From: Coccinella septempunctata
Lineage: Eukaryota; Arthropoda; Insecta; Coleoptera; Coccinellidae
DNA: 64,000 nt
Assembly: GCF_907165205.1 (NCBI RefSeq)
Contig: NC_058191.1
Location: forward strand, 12,340,501-12,404,500
Direction: 5' to 3'
Shown here: in pieces, positions 41,601-48,455 of the stretch
Layout of the letters: every line of letters starts with the position of its first letter
How positions within the stretch are numbered: position 1 is the first letter of the stretch
The notes under the pieces: generated by a model
What the model was told of the DNA's origin: nothing
Seen by the model: only the letters and a program-made list of their open reading frames with translations
The model's database searches: none
Made by a program: the position numbers and the translations under genes

Positions 41601-43012
41601 ATTCTTCATTCTTCATCAGTCATCTCAGCTATTTCCATTTGGAGTTTGAATAGTTTTCTACAACACTACATACATGTTTTTCGCGAAAATAAAAAGTTTT
41701 CCGCGAATCCCTAGGAAAATTTGACATTCCAGAAGAAATTTCTCGAAGAAAAAGTCAGGCTTTCCCAATTGTTAGGAAATATTCATGTGAGGAAATGATA
41801 TTTCTTCACAGTTGTTCGTATTCTACATAAATGATTGAAAACACGATGTCTATAAGTAATTAATTCATATTTCATAAATCTCGATGCATTGCAGAATGGA
41901 TTTTGAAATCAGTTTGTTATTTTTACAGTTTTTCGATAAGAAGTATGCCATTACTCAATACAATCGTGTTTTTACCCTTGCGATAGTCCATAAAACTTTT
42001 ATATGTATATTCGTACTTTTCTCTTAGTTTTTTTGCAGATATTCTAATGCAGCTGTATTCACTGATTCAACCAGTTCTGAAGGAGTCCCAGGAATGAAAA
42101 ATTCATCAACACTGTTTTATTTCCGAAAACAACGGCAATTATTAAATTTATATGCGCCAAGTTTGACAATTCAACATTAATACGTTTCCATATTAACGCA
42201 ACCAATTTCATAACCAATTTCAAAGCACCATTTATTTAATAATAAATAATTCGCGATTTTCTCAAAATTAATCAACCTCTGTCGCATTTTGAACGATTTG
42301 TGGAAAAATAGTATGTTCACCTCGTAGGAAAAGCCACATTCCTGTACTCTGTGTTGCTAAGTCTCGGCTTGCGCTTCGACTTAGAAATCTTCACAGTCGT
42401 CCAGGAATGTTAGGCTTTCTCTACCTGGTGAAAAATGTACCATTACATTCCTCACCTGAGGATTCATCATAAGAAAAACACACGTAAAACTCAAAGAGAA
42501 AATCATGTAATTTCAAACCGTATACCTAAAGCCATATTTGAAACGTTATTATAGAAAATTATCTTCTCATCACCACAAACCTTCATATCGTGCAAACGAT
42601 CAAATTGTCTATCAGCTGCTGCGAAGGAAATAGACCCAAGGCAATATTTTCCAGTTATTGTACCATCATCATTAGAGGACCCAACGCACTGATCAAATTG
42701 GCCTATATCATCGCTCAGTAATCCAATCCCTGATCTAAGTTTCGAAGTTGCATCCAACACTACAAGAAAAACTGTTAGGGAAAGAACAAGAGAAACAAGT
42801 ACCTACCTACTTTTCCAAGCCCAAGAAAGTTTCAAACCTTCCAACTCTTCAAGCATTTGACTCAAGTCTAAGCCACACTTTCCCATAGCACCGTCCGAAA
42901 TATTCATTTTTTTGAGTTGTTCTTTGAAAGCAATTTCGATGCCATCTCCAAAAGATCCACTAACACATAAGTACACCGAAAACAGGATCAAAACAACAGC
43001 TGAGGTTGCCAT
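1986..43012 (-). CDS. NRF-6-like (nose resistant to fluoxetine) membrane acyltransferase, 12 exons, complete
   Basis: Exons joined on the minus strand: 42811-43012, 42581-42759, 31106-31329, 22263-22339, 22016-22206, 9577-9737, 7999-8164, 7751-7944, 7555-7687, 4172-4358, 2536-2678, 1986-2108. Every junction has GT/AG and the phases agree; the sum is 1980 bases, 659 codons plus TGA, usual for the family. Domain order: signal peptide (about 1-20), extracellular Cys-rich NRF domain (to about 195), first membrane helix (about 202-220), then a multi-pass acyltransferase-3 domain (about 250-645) with the family VGHTY motif near His273. Known for the family: multi-membrane proteins of gut or epidermis, named from worm mutants resistant to fluoxetine and thought to move or acylate lipids. 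The substrate here is not deducible. The introns hold most of the TEs in the window, yet the reading frame is intact, so the gene is probably alive. Confidence 0.9.
2679..4171 (-). other. NRF-like intron 10, no recognisable content
   Basis: AT-rich sequence with an A-run near 3793. I see no exon, RNA gene or TE protein in either strand. Confidence 0.5.
4172..4358 (-). CDS. NRF-like gene exon 10
   Basis: Acceptor TTAATTTACAG; donor GAG before GTATTG; 187 bases, phase 0 in and 1 out. Two membrane helices, then ISGYGG, the Gly-rich turn that precedes the penultimate family helix. Read-through past the donor meets a stop at 4143, so splicing is needed. Confidence 0.88.
4906..5250 (-). pseudogene. 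3' end of a non-LTR reverse transcriptase
   Basis: The minus-strand translation holds HNHSPRNNATMYIPHHATSK and then FYNHLPNTVKLLNKMK. This is the pattern found at the very C-terminus of many insect non-LTR polymerases (basic region, then Y/F-N-x-LP). No catalytic motif remains; it is a 5'-truncated scrap in NRF intron 9. Confidence 0.6.
5290..6650 (-). mobile_element. Degenerate Ty3/gypsy polymerase (RT and RNase H)
   Basis: The open stretch 5502-5999 gives the RNase H-like tether and domain: RYFSKVLSKPERNYS, RRELLAV, LLRTDHSALKWL and RWIERLQEY. These are the hallmark phrases of gypsy RNase H. Positions 6000-6650 look like broken reverse transcriptase and 5290-5480 like the start of integrase. 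Stops and frameshifts throughout and no LTRs seen. Dead copy inside NRF intron 9. Confidence 0.75.
7070..7373. repeat. Imperfect inverted repeat (small fold-back)
   Basis: About 7070-7143 matches the reverse complement of about 7300-7373; both include AGAGAACTGTAGAAATGC and a GGTGATAAATT / GGCGATAAATT phrase. The loop is about 155 bases. Probably a MITE with diverged arms. Confidence 0.55.
7555..8164 (-). CDS. NRF-like gene exons 7-9: core acyltransferase-3 helices
   Basis: Exon 7 (7999-8164) encodes LTPALG, GSGPNW and CQDVWWATIFYFQNY. Exon 8 (7751-7944) encodes CAGHSWYLAVDMQLYILSP, the best-known family signature, plus two helices. Exon 9 (7555-7687) encodes TRANTWLTGVLVGY. Phases are 2/0, 0/2 and 2/0 and all fit. 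Introns are about 54 and 63 bases. Confidence 0.93.
8770..9185 (+). pseudogene. Ty1/copia fragment: GAG-pre-integrase zinc domain
   Basis: The plus-strand translation contains LQLYHERWGHQDKRHVREIL followed by VCEPCIFGKAHTQR. This is the HxxxxGH...CxxC zinc-binding unit that precedes copia integrase. It ends abruptly at a BEL-type LTR segment near 9188. No other copia domain is present. Confidence 0.7.
9188..9425 (-). repeat. Partial BEL/Pao-type LTR
   Basis: Matches the reverse complement of 32640-32890 over most of its length (shared phrases GTTGCTCAATATCACTT, GAAAGATTTCGGC, CCGGAGTCAGGCAACCC). A shorter related stretch sits beside the BEL/Pao internal region at 38815-39030. I infer that all three are LTR copies of one family. 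Confidence 0.6.
9577..9737 (-). CDS. NRF-like gene exon 6
   Basis: Acceptor GATTTCAG, donor GTGAGT, 161 bases, phase 0 in and 2 out. It encodes SVDTFFVVGGALVTYVYM and YYLHRYIR, typical of the second and third helices of NRF-type acyltransferase-3 domains. It is isolated between the 12.3-kb intron 5 and a 1.4-kb intron. Confidence 0.9.
9970..11419. mobile_element. 1450-bp fold-back DNA element with 530-bp terminal inverted repeats
   Basis: Arms 9970-10499 and 10890-11419 are long near-identical reverse complements starting CAGGGTGGGCAAAATTCG. TA lies immediately outside both ends (9968-9969, 11420-11421). TA duplication plus a CAGGGTG-type end suggest a non-autonomous Tc1/mariner-like element. 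The 390-bp middle has no open reading frame. Inserted in NRF intron 5. Confidence 0.85.
11422..12338. other. Intron 5 stretch without recognised features
   Basis: No TE protein, RNA gene or clear repeat seen between the fold-back element and the next TA-flanked element. Confidence 0.45.
12931..12969 (-). ncRNA. Hammerhead-ribozyme-like motif (left Penelope copy)
   Basis: Exact mirror of 17501-17539, on the minus strand, about 600 bases beyond the nuclease stop codon. Confidence 0.6.
13564..15102 (-). pseudogene. Penelope reverse transcriptase with GIY-YIG endonuclease (left copy)
   Basis: Mirror image of the right copy at 15368-16906, with identical translation. It has the RT core (SLDVVSLFTNIP, AMGSPESTTFANL, LYVDDTLIL) and then a C-terminal GIY-YIG nuclease (CYIGQTKQLLQERIRQH). 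An in-frame TGA just upstream and truncation at the palindrome centre remove the N-terminus. Confidence 0.88.
15368..16906 (+). pseudogene. Penelope reverse transcriptase with GIY-YIG endonuclease (right copy)
   Basis: Open from just after a TGA (15365-15367) to TAG at 16904-16906. There is no ATG at the expected place; the usual start call at 15419 is a GTG. RT motif A (LDVVSLFTNIP), motif B (AMGSPESTTFANL) and motif C (LYVDDTL) are followed by GIY-YIG near residues 390-470 (YKIECSNCQKCYIGQTKQ). That domain pair defines canonical Penelope-like elements. In-frame sequence continues above the TGA (DYITEAEKMLNNESTYKKL) to the palindrome centre, so the protein is 5'-truncated plus one stop. The RT and nuclease cores look undamaged. 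Confidence 0.9.
17501..17539 (+). ncRNA. Hammerhead-ribozyme-like motif in the Penelope 3' region (right copy)
   Basis: Order of parts: stem I strand GCC, core TTGATAA (17504-17510), stem II hairpin 17511-17528 (GGA...TCC with ACAA/TTGT inside), GAAAC (17529-17533), GTC (17534-17536), stem I strand GGC. This is the minimal hammerhead layout known from Penelope-like elements, with a two-pair stem III (AC/GT). The core differs from the CTGANGA consensus by C3 to T and G8 to A, two bases that pair with each other in hammerheads. Confidence 0.6.
18220..19233 (-). pseudogene. Jockey copy A reverse transcriptase
   Basis: 337 codons with LLDVARAFDRVWHEGL (motif A), GSVLGPLL (motif B) and TLYADDTGIA (motif C), then the thumb (LTYGSVAWGFAAK). 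An upstream stop near 19280 and a frame break near 19420 separate it from its N-terminal part. Confidence 0.85.
20269..20886 (-). pseudogene. Jockey copy A endonuclease domain
   Basis: Apurinic-type endonuclease motifs are clear: ISWNINGI, DIIALHETRI, GGGVAILV and CIGDFNCEYPLWN. The frame is lost near the end of the domain, at about 20269. Confidence 0.82.
21776..21906 (+). repeat. Direct repeat, copy 1 (downstream of NRF exon 5)
   Basis: Shares most of its length with 22751-22879 in the same orientation, including GGACACAGTAAC, ACACAGAACACAACTGGTTC and TACTTCGGTACCTA. It abuts the 5' end of Jockey copy A. Origin unknown; possibly a leader or SINE-like piece. Confidence 0.7.
22016..22339 (-). 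CDS. NRF-like gene exons 4-5: first membrane helix and conserved His motif
   Basis: Exon 4 (22263-22339, 77 bases) encodes one hydrophobic helix (IIFFLIFLVMLL). Exon 5 (22016-22206) encodes the LAFSMYTN stretch and VLVGHTYSL, which holds the histidine conserved in acyltransferase-3 proteins. The intron between them is only 56 bases. A second in-phase acceptor lies 24 bases upstream of exon 5 but would leave a 32-base intron, so I preferred the later one. The exon pair lies between two direct repeats at 21776-21906 and 22751-22879. Confidence 0.87.
22751..22879 (+). repeat. Direct repeat, copy 2 (upstream of NRF exon 4)
   Basis: Second copy of the 21776-21906 repeat. The pair brackets exons 4-5 with a spacing of about 975 bases. 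Confidence 0.7.
23767..24385. repeat. Tandem satellite, about 130-bp period, each unit internally dyad
   Basis: TGGTCCGTATAACGTCCAT starts at about 23767, 23897, 24028, 24131 and 24262, giving spacings of 130, 131, 103 and 131. The 103 unit has lost about 28 bases. Each unit also holds the near reverse complement ATGGACGTAATATGGACCA, so single units can fold. Confidence 0.8.
24651..24732 (+). ncRNA. tRNA-like Pol III promoter segment (SINE-head-like)
   Basis: A TAGCTAGGACGG box resembling an A box starts near 24657. An AGTTCGAATCC B box lies at 24713-24723, and GTCTCGG...CCGGGCC ends are spaced as in tRNA-derived SINE heads. It does not fold into a clean cloverleaf by eye. Probably a captured SINE head, not a functional tRNA. 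Confidence 0.45.
25650..26840 (+). mobile_element. Same non-LTR family, copy 2, truncated
   Basis: Repeats the N-terminal region of copy 1 (GSCxxKK-type start, KRMKWTTSMNKTIVR) without the palindromic insert. It runs on to LKQKLTLYAEGLRIYKSNYS and RDNNLFEKTEESFYRSLKS, the stretch preceding the RT fingers in related elements. It ends where Jockey copy B begins, with many stops. Confidence 0.6.
26900..29470 (+). mobile_element. Jockey-clade retrotransposon, copy B (5'-truncated, broken)
   Basis: Starts within the endonuclease (KIIIGDLNCKS near 26975). RT parts follow: RKAPGEDRITN-like (27883-28116), LLRLIEYVTEGMQTKQATGL and ERAFDRVWHEGLIYKM (28165-28512), then TSYADDTGIAFRHRRPEII and the thumb (28543-29214). 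A stop after LYVI near 28510 breaks the frame. The 3' tail shares the copy A/D GGGTTTTTAGTGGGTCTCGA block and ends in an A-run near 29465. Antisense to the host gene; more diverged from A, C and D than those are from each other. Confidence 0.85.
30338..30463. mobile_element. 126-bp MITE with TAA target duplication
   Basis: Terminal inverted repeats GGCTCGGTTGTTCAATT / AATTGAACAACCGGGCC continue into a GATTAAAGTTAATCC / GGATTAACTTTAATC pair. TAA is outside both ends (30335-30337, 30464-30466). A three-base TWA duplication suggests a PIF/Harbinger-type MITE. Confidence 0.75.
30510..30750 (+). pseudogene. Non-LTR reverse-transcriptase C-terminal fragment
   Basis: The translation RLEKIHKNFLRFLGSKCGL and RNYDISLEYFSMVSLRNLR matches the post-thumb region (IQKKFLRF..., LSL..RR) of insect non-LTR polymerases. 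Only about 80 codons survive. Confidence 0.6.
31106..31329 (-). CDS. NRF-like gene exon 3: end of Cys-rich NRF domain
   Basis: The exon begins after a CCTATTTCAG acceptor in phase 0 and ends before GTGAGT in phase 2 (224 bases). It encodes the diagnostic WAACLPSSCSS motif of the NRF domain and a further family cysteine (EEKCY). It is separated from exon 2 by an 11.2-kb TE-filled intron. Confidence 0.9.
32478..32592. mobile_element. 115-bp stem-loop or MITE with perfect 19-bp ends
   Basis: TTTAGCAAGAATATGGCGG (32478-32496) is the exact reverse complement of 32574-32592. The loop carries CACGTCACGTCACGTG. No certain target duplication. Confidence 0.6.
32600..32960 (+). repeat. BEL/Pao-type solo LTR-like segment
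   Basis: Homologous to the reverse complements of 9188-9425 and 38815-39030 (GTTGCCTGACTCCGGTTTGT, CGAAATCTTTCTC, GTGATATTGAGCAACCTTAA). No internal BEL sequence follows on this strand. An apparent open frame across it is incidental. Confidence 0.55.
33383..33660 (+). pseudogene. THAP zinc-finger domain remnant, with intron
   Basis: MVKNCGSNIKKMG begins at 33383, then a GTAAGT...TTTTCAG intron (about 33426-33479), then ATKWIKFSEHKG and TTMCNEHFTASQLS. This is the C2CH THAP pattern (MVKxC, KWIKF, C-x-EHF). THAP fingers belong to P-element transposases and to host transcription factors. The body is missing. A P-type transposon remnant is likelier than a gene. Confidence 0.5.
34130..34305 (+). 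pseudogene. Second THAP-type fragment
   Basis: VCQEHFCDEDIKKYDGFIIN followed by IAIPREKWTL matches the C-terminal half of a THAP finger. It is not in frame with the 33383 piece. It ends at TAA near 34303, before Jockey copy C. Confidence 0.5.
34434..36985 (+). mobile_element. Jockey-clade retrotransposon, copy C (lacks RT motif A)
   Basis: The gag-like start (MTSNKTKKPIPLYLVKTQKK) is followed by endonuclease pieces (ICIGDFNCKSPLW near 35300) and linker 35416-36045. The RT then jumps from YITEGFQNKQ to the region after motif A near 36600. About 130 bases including DVARAFDRVWHEG are deleted. Motif C (TLYADDTGIA) remains. Ends near KYLGITLDN at about 36975. Confidence 0.83.
37012..37076. repeat. 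Hairpin between Jockey copies C and D
   Basis: AAGGTAAGAGGGTTTTTACTGGC pairs imperfectly with the downstream reverse complement GCCAGTAAAACCCGTTACCTT across a short loop. It lies in about 280 bases of unrelated sequence separating the two Jockey copies. Confidence 0.55.
37268..38560 (+). mobile_element. Jockey-clade retrotransposon, copy D (RT with thumb deletion)
   Basis: The open frame 37284-38405 encodes RT from VVERIIATRLNEETENLKL through motif A (DVARAFDRVWHEGLIYKM), motif B (GSVLGPLL) and a changed motif C context (YADDTDIA). It then jumps from KYLGIT to KLKIIKAVARP, dropping about 30 thumb residues present in copy A. The GGGTTTTTAGTGGGTCTCGA tail follows. It begins upstream of where copy C stops, so C and D overlap in element coordinates. 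Confidence 0.85.
38815..39030 (-). repeat. BEL/Pao LTR-like segment
   Basis: Related on the minus strand to the 9188 and 32600 LTR segments (CAAAAAACGCCTGACAAAGC, GAGTCTGGCAACCCAAT). It lies just 3' of the BEL/Pao coding remnants, where the 3' LTR is expected. Confidence 0.55.
39190..41225 (-). mobile_element. Degenerate BEL/Pao retrotransposon (RT end, RNase H, integrase)
   Basis: In order on minus: RIFDPLGWLTPVTFYAKI (41221 on), LVGLCDASESGYAAVVYLR and VTPPRQELCGAHLLA (about 41050-40780), DSSIALSWIRGG and VSEDNPADCAS (40912-40616), integrase zinc region CNLCFSC (about 40070), and integrase core VDYAGTFYV, FNCFTTKAVHLELASELST and SDNGTNFMGA (40089-39604). These phrases are specific to Pao-type elements. 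Frames shift between blocks. No 5' LTR was found. Confidence 0.82.
41230..42577 (-). other. NRF-like intron 2, feature-poor part
   Basis: AT-rich with no recognised TE protein or repeat. Confidence 0.45.
42581..43012 (-). CDS. NRF-like gene exons 1-2: signal peptide and start of NRF domain
   Basis: Exon 1 (42811-43012) starts at an ATG followed by a hydrophobic stretch ending VSGSFG, a good signal peptide. It ends in phase 1 before GTAGGT. Exon 2 (42581-42759) follows a CTTGTAG acceptor and restores Met-Leu-Asp-Ala across the joint. It carries the family cysteines (QFDQC, YCLG) and ends AAG before GTTTGT in phase 0. The separating intron is only 51 bases. The ATG was chosen because it begins the signal peptide and lies about 52 bases below a TATA box. 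Confidence 0.9.
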
Positions 43013-43063
43013 CGTTAATTCTCAAAAATTCACCTCATACTCCGCATATGCTTTGGCCACCGG

Positions 43064-43070
43064 TTTTATA
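43064..43070 (-). promoter_or_regulatory. Candidate TATA box of the NRF-like gene
   Basis: TATAAAA on the minus strand ends about 52 bases upstream of the ATG. This gives room for a start site near 43035 and a leader of about 25 bases. Position and sequence are suggestive only. Confidence 0.5.
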
Positions 43071-43843
43071 TTTCTATCCTGAATTGAAAATATTTTACTA
43101 TCGCAGATTTTATCGAACGATTATTGATGGAAAAGATTTATTTATCCAAATCTTCGATGTATCAGTCATTGACATCCCATAATGTTTTTCGATTACGGGA
43201 GTTTTTGAACGAACCGTGAAATCATGTTGCCCGTAGATGTCCAATATTTTTGATGAATCTGCGTTTCAATGTCATTCACACTGCACTTCGAGTAGTTTTA
43301 TCACTTGAATTAACGTAGATCTTTAGATAGTGAACATCGCATTGATTTTGAGTTGAATTGTCAATCGAATATACGATATACGTACTACATATATACCACC
43401 AAACATTTATGAAGTGAAAGGTGAACCATATATACATTGAAGGTGAGGCTTTTTTTCAACAGAGGGTAGAACTGGTCAAAATGAAGCGTTTAACCAAAAA
43501 TCCCCGATACAAAACTTTCAAAATGACAAAGTTGAAAAAAAAAATTGATAATGATTACTGAAATAGATCCTTATATTACCTTAGACCGTTTGTTAGCTGA
43601 ATTAACGCAAAGCATCTCGAAAGAGCCATGTGGTTTCTTTTAGGATATTGGCTCGTTCGATATTCACGTGGTAATGAAAATGGAAATTTAGGATTGCCGA
43701 ATTGTTCTCATTTTTTTTTATTAACTTAAACGATATTATGAAATGGTTCATTTCGATACCAACTGACAGAAGAGACTTAGGACACATGAGTAAAAAATAT
43801 AATAATACTTCAAAATATCACCGTTTGGATTAATAGTGCTCAT

Positions 43844-44443
43844 GTGCAGAAAATTGATGCACAACTGAATCTATCCATGAGAACCATAACTGGAACTATT
43901 AGATCTTCACCTATTCAATGGTTACCAGTTCTTTCAAACATTTTACCGCCTCATATTCGTAGACAGACTGCGGTTATGAATTCCTGGAAAAAATTCCAAT
44001 CCTATCCAGACTCGTTCCCAATTCTATCCTATATTCCCGAAAATACCATTCCAAGACTGAAGTCGCGTAAACCTTTATGGTCCAACTCTTTTCTTAATTC
44101 GAATATAAGGGACAAAGACCTTTGGCAGTCTGAATGGAATAGGTGCACTATTTTCAACAAAGAATTAGTAACTGATCCTTCGAATAGAGTTCCTGGTTTT
44201 GATCTTCCCAGGAAAATATGGTGTATTCTGAATCGTATAAGAACAGGTCACGGACGTTGCAATAGCATGCTTTTCAGGTGGAATTCAGTTGAAAGCCCTA
44301 GTTGTGAATGCGGGGAACCAGAAGAAACCATAAATCATCTAGTTAATCATTGTCCAATTTATAAATTTCAGGATGGTTTCAGAGCTATACATGCAGTTTC
44401 CGAATCTTTTTTGAATTGGGTTGTCAATTTTAGGTCAATCTGA
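43844..44443 (+). pseudogene. Non-LTR retrotransposon 3' end with C-terminal zinc finger
   Basis: 199 codons with RRQTAVMNSWKKF, LWQSEWNRC, RIRTGHGRCNSMLFRW and CECGEPEETINHLVNHCPIY. The Cys-His cluster after the RT/RNase H region is typical of CR1/RTE-like elements. No catalytic motifs; a 5'-truncated copy upstream of the NRF-like promoter. Confidence 0.7.
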
Positions 44444-44800
44444 CATATTGAATCTAATTTTATTATTTTACGTTTTTCTGCTTTTGTTTTCTCTTTATTT
44501 CAGATAAAAGTTTCTGGTATCTTGGAGAAGACTTTCTGGATTTTCCTTTTTGTTGGAGAAAGAATCAATTTTTGCAGTGCGAGATGCCCTTCAATATGGA
44601 ATATTTCAGCTTATTTCGTGAACAATTACAATCCACTACACTCACGGGGAGAAAGGGTTTTTTTACTGAGGTTTTTCCCTAAGCTCTTGTATCATACACC
44701 AATTTGTATGGTACCCCGTTACGCTAACCTCTGCTAAAACTGTATCTCATACACATGCTACAATTATTGTTTGCTGTTCAAGATTGTAATGCTCTATATC

Positions 44801-44830
44801 AAAAAAAAAATATATATATATATATATATA
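44801..44830. repeat. Microsatellite: A-run then (TA)n
   Basis: Ten A followed by ten TA units. Confidence 0.95.
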
Positions 44831-47800
44831 CAATGGGCATCACAATCTTTTTGTTCGAACATTCCAACAATCGTCGTAAAAATGGGATGAAATGGAGAAA
44901 CATCATAGCACTTTTTCAACATAACGAACATAAGCACTTCCAAGAAGCTGACTCGATTTTCTACATTTTTTTTCACCCTAAATTGCACGATACAACAATT
45001 TTGATTCTCTCAAAAGTGACCTGATGCATCAAATCCGATGAACTTGGTACTGAACTATTCATTGTCCATGTTTCATTCATTTCTATATTTTATATGTGCT
45101 GGGTGACTAAGACTATCGACACAGCTCTAATTTCGTCTGCTGATTCCAAATGAATGGGCCTTGACGGTGTCAATAATCAACAGGATTTACTTCACTCTTG
45201 AAAAAAGCTTTTTACGAAAAACACGTGATACAACATGAACATACGCAAAAGTAAAAATCTCAAAAATTTTGGATATTTTTTATAGACAATTTTAGGTGAA
45301 ACGACTTATTTTGATGAGTTCTACTTTCTGCCAAAAAAAAAGCCTCACCTTTGAAAACACCCTGTAATATCGAAATTGAATATAGACTGATCATTCGGAA
45401 ATAAGTTCAATTAATGATGAGGAGATTTAGTCATGGGATTAACAAGCAAAAAAAGGTCTGAACATTGCTGCCTCTACGTTGCATTACATGAGGGTTAAGA
45501 AGATTAACTGGAATACGTGCTCCAAAATGAAAGAAACGGTAAAATTCTGCCTAACATATTATGTCAGATATGTTTGACGAACAAACACTACAAACAGAAA
45601 TGTTTGAGGAAATTTTGAAGGAGGTGGAAAAGTTAAGAAGCCGAAATGATGAGAGGGACGAAGGACAAATTAACATAATACCTACTGGTAAATCCTAAAC
45701 AGGATTATAATAAAATTCAATAAAGTGGGTATGTGAATTGCAGAGTTGATACAATCATCTATCATTGAAAATGATATTGTTGGGAGTTCCAATTAAGCAA
45801 AAAATAACATGGCCCTATCTTGGCGACATTCTGAAGACTGAAGGAGAAAAGATATCACTGGATGCGATATGAAATCACAAAGGTACAACAAACGGTGAAC
45901 AAGTTTGGCTTGGAAAGTGATAACAAAAAAAAACCAAACGAAGATCTAACAACCCATAGACTACGACGAGAATAGGCAATAAAGGTAAAAATCGAAACAT
46001 TAATATGTATTCTTCTGTCGGCAGTAAAAAATGAGACAGAAGCCCCAAAACGAAGATGGTCTCATTTAAATTCATGAAAATAATTAGAAACAAACAAACT
46101 CTTAATGAATTTCACAACCTCAAATTATATACTTGATATCTTGATGAATATAAATACTTCAATTCAGTTCAATTGTGACTGATTACTAGACTAGAAGTCG
46201 ATTATTTCGATAACTGTAATGATTCAAAATTTATACCTATACTTGTAAATATTCGTAGCATCCGTGAAACCACTCAGAGTTTTTGCAGTGTAAGTGCTTA
46301 CATGTCATCAATTCAAGAATGAGGGCTAGAGGACTACCGTTTTTGTGCTCACCAGTTGGACCTCAGTTGTAGAGTGAGGTCCTGAATATGGACAAATCAT
46401 CTATCATCTAATCAAGATTAGATCTTAATCTTGATTGACTTCTCATTTCACAGATCACAATATTGGAGAAATTGAATATAAAAATAGGTATTCGGTTACT
46501 AATCAATATCTTGCTCGTTATTTTTTGATTTTTAATTCGCGCATGTTGTATGTAAGACCCTTTCTAACAACGATTTGGCTTCACTACTTTCATAGCGTGA
46601 AACAAGAAATATCAATATAAGTACATATAATAGATATATGGAGACCATAAATTCATAATTAATCATATAGTTGGGTCTATGATGTGGAGCTTACACTACA
46701 CTAGCACATCTAGCGGCGAATTCGCACGTGGTAGCCTTCATTAATGATATCCTGGTAGGCCTTAAGAGTCCAGACCCAGATTAATATCTGGTGACAAAAG
46801 ATCCCAATTATTTCTGTAGTCATGAAACTAGATTACATACTTAAATACAAGGTGTCAGGGGTATTTTTTTTTAATGGAACAAAAAACAAAACTGAAAATG
46901 TCAAATTTTTTATGGGAAATTTGAATTGCAAAAATCACATTATCATGACTTTAGATTTGTGGCTTTCACACTCCTCTCCCTATAAACATTCACTCATCCC
47001 AGATATCTCAGATATCAAAAGGATTGAGCTCTGTGAGAGCCCTTTCCAGAATTTCCAGTAGGTACATAAAGAAGACAGGAAACCTCATAAACCTTTCACC
47101 TGAAATGGAAACTTTTTATCGAAACGCTCGTAGTTCACGGTGACCGCACCTCCTGGTGGATATTCGTGAAAGAAAGGACCGATGATGATGATGATGCCGA
47201 CATTGAAGCTCAAACAATCATTTTGGATGGAGTGGTCAGTCATGTTTTCGCATAGGATTCACTTCCGCCCAGTAAAGACTATTTGGTTTTTTCAGACTGA
47301 TTTTTAGTAACTTGATCGAGATTTATGTTTCGGGGTTGGAAGGGTGCCAGCACTTTGACAATGTGATTTTTGCTAACTAACTAAAATTCCCCATCCATCA
47401 TTAAAAAATAAAAATGAAGAGAGACGATTTTGCTTTGTTTCCTGTTTTATTCGACAAGAATTATACCCCCAACCTTGTATAACCTAGAGAAGTATTTGAA
47501 ATTAAATTGTGAGGAACTGAATCAGCATTCACAATAATTTTCTGAATTTGTTGGATTGATTCAAGATTAAAAACAAAAGTACAAAATTGAATAATCTTCC
47601 GCAGTGCCTAGACTAAATAGACTTATATTTAATTGATTTATAGATCAGTACCAATCTGAAGTCGAAATGTTAATTTATGGGCTATTGACAATTTAAAATC
47701 GAATTTCCTTGGATGTCAATAATCGTTGAATAAAGTATATTCGTCAGGATATACTTTCTACCAGGAAAATGAAATGTAATATTATTTTAGTTGAATTAAT

Positions 47801-48419
47801 AGTTTAAGAAATAATATCGCAGATATTTCTTTTGCAATAGGATCAATCAAAACGTGCATAATCCTTCAAAATTAAACTCAAGAAATTCATCGATCAACAA
47901 TTGTTATCAATATCAACATTATCGACACCTAGTTCAGTGAAGCCGACAGTTTGAGTTAAACTTTCCTCGCCGAAATTACAATTGTTTTATTTTTGTCCTA
48001 ATTCCCTATAGCAATTTGTGATATTTCACTATGGACACTGAAGAATATGAAAAAAAGTTGCTCTCATAAAATATATATTTTTCAAAAATCAGTGTAAGTC
48101 ACAAAATGTGTTCAGAATACATTCGAAAAATATAGGTACACAACACATACATCATGATGATAGAAATCACTGGAAACCGAATGTCTAATTATGCATCAAT
48201 TTTAACGAGAACTTACTTAATTTATAAACTTTTTTCAAGTTTCATACCAGTTTTTCAATTAAAAGACATATTTTCTGCTTAATACGATAATTATCTCAAA
48301 CCCACTTCAGGAAGATAATTTTAAAATGAAAATTTCCTGATTTTAACTCCTGATGTGACGAGTTCTTGATGAAAATCCATGATAGAACTGAGAACAGAAT
48401 TATATGATTTTCACTATCA

Positions 48420-48455
48420 TGTGTTGTTACTTTCCATTAGGAAAGTAACAACACA
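48420..48455. repeat. Perfect 16-bp hairpin with 4-base loop
   Basis: TGTGTTGTTACTTTCC (48420-48435), loop ATTA, exact reverse complement 48440-48455. Confidence 0.85.

Noticed and set aside
45560..45900. Possible short coding piece rich in Glu and Lys, with a GVPIKQKITWPYLGDIL-like reading
   Set aside because: Several stops and no family recognised; too weak to annotate.
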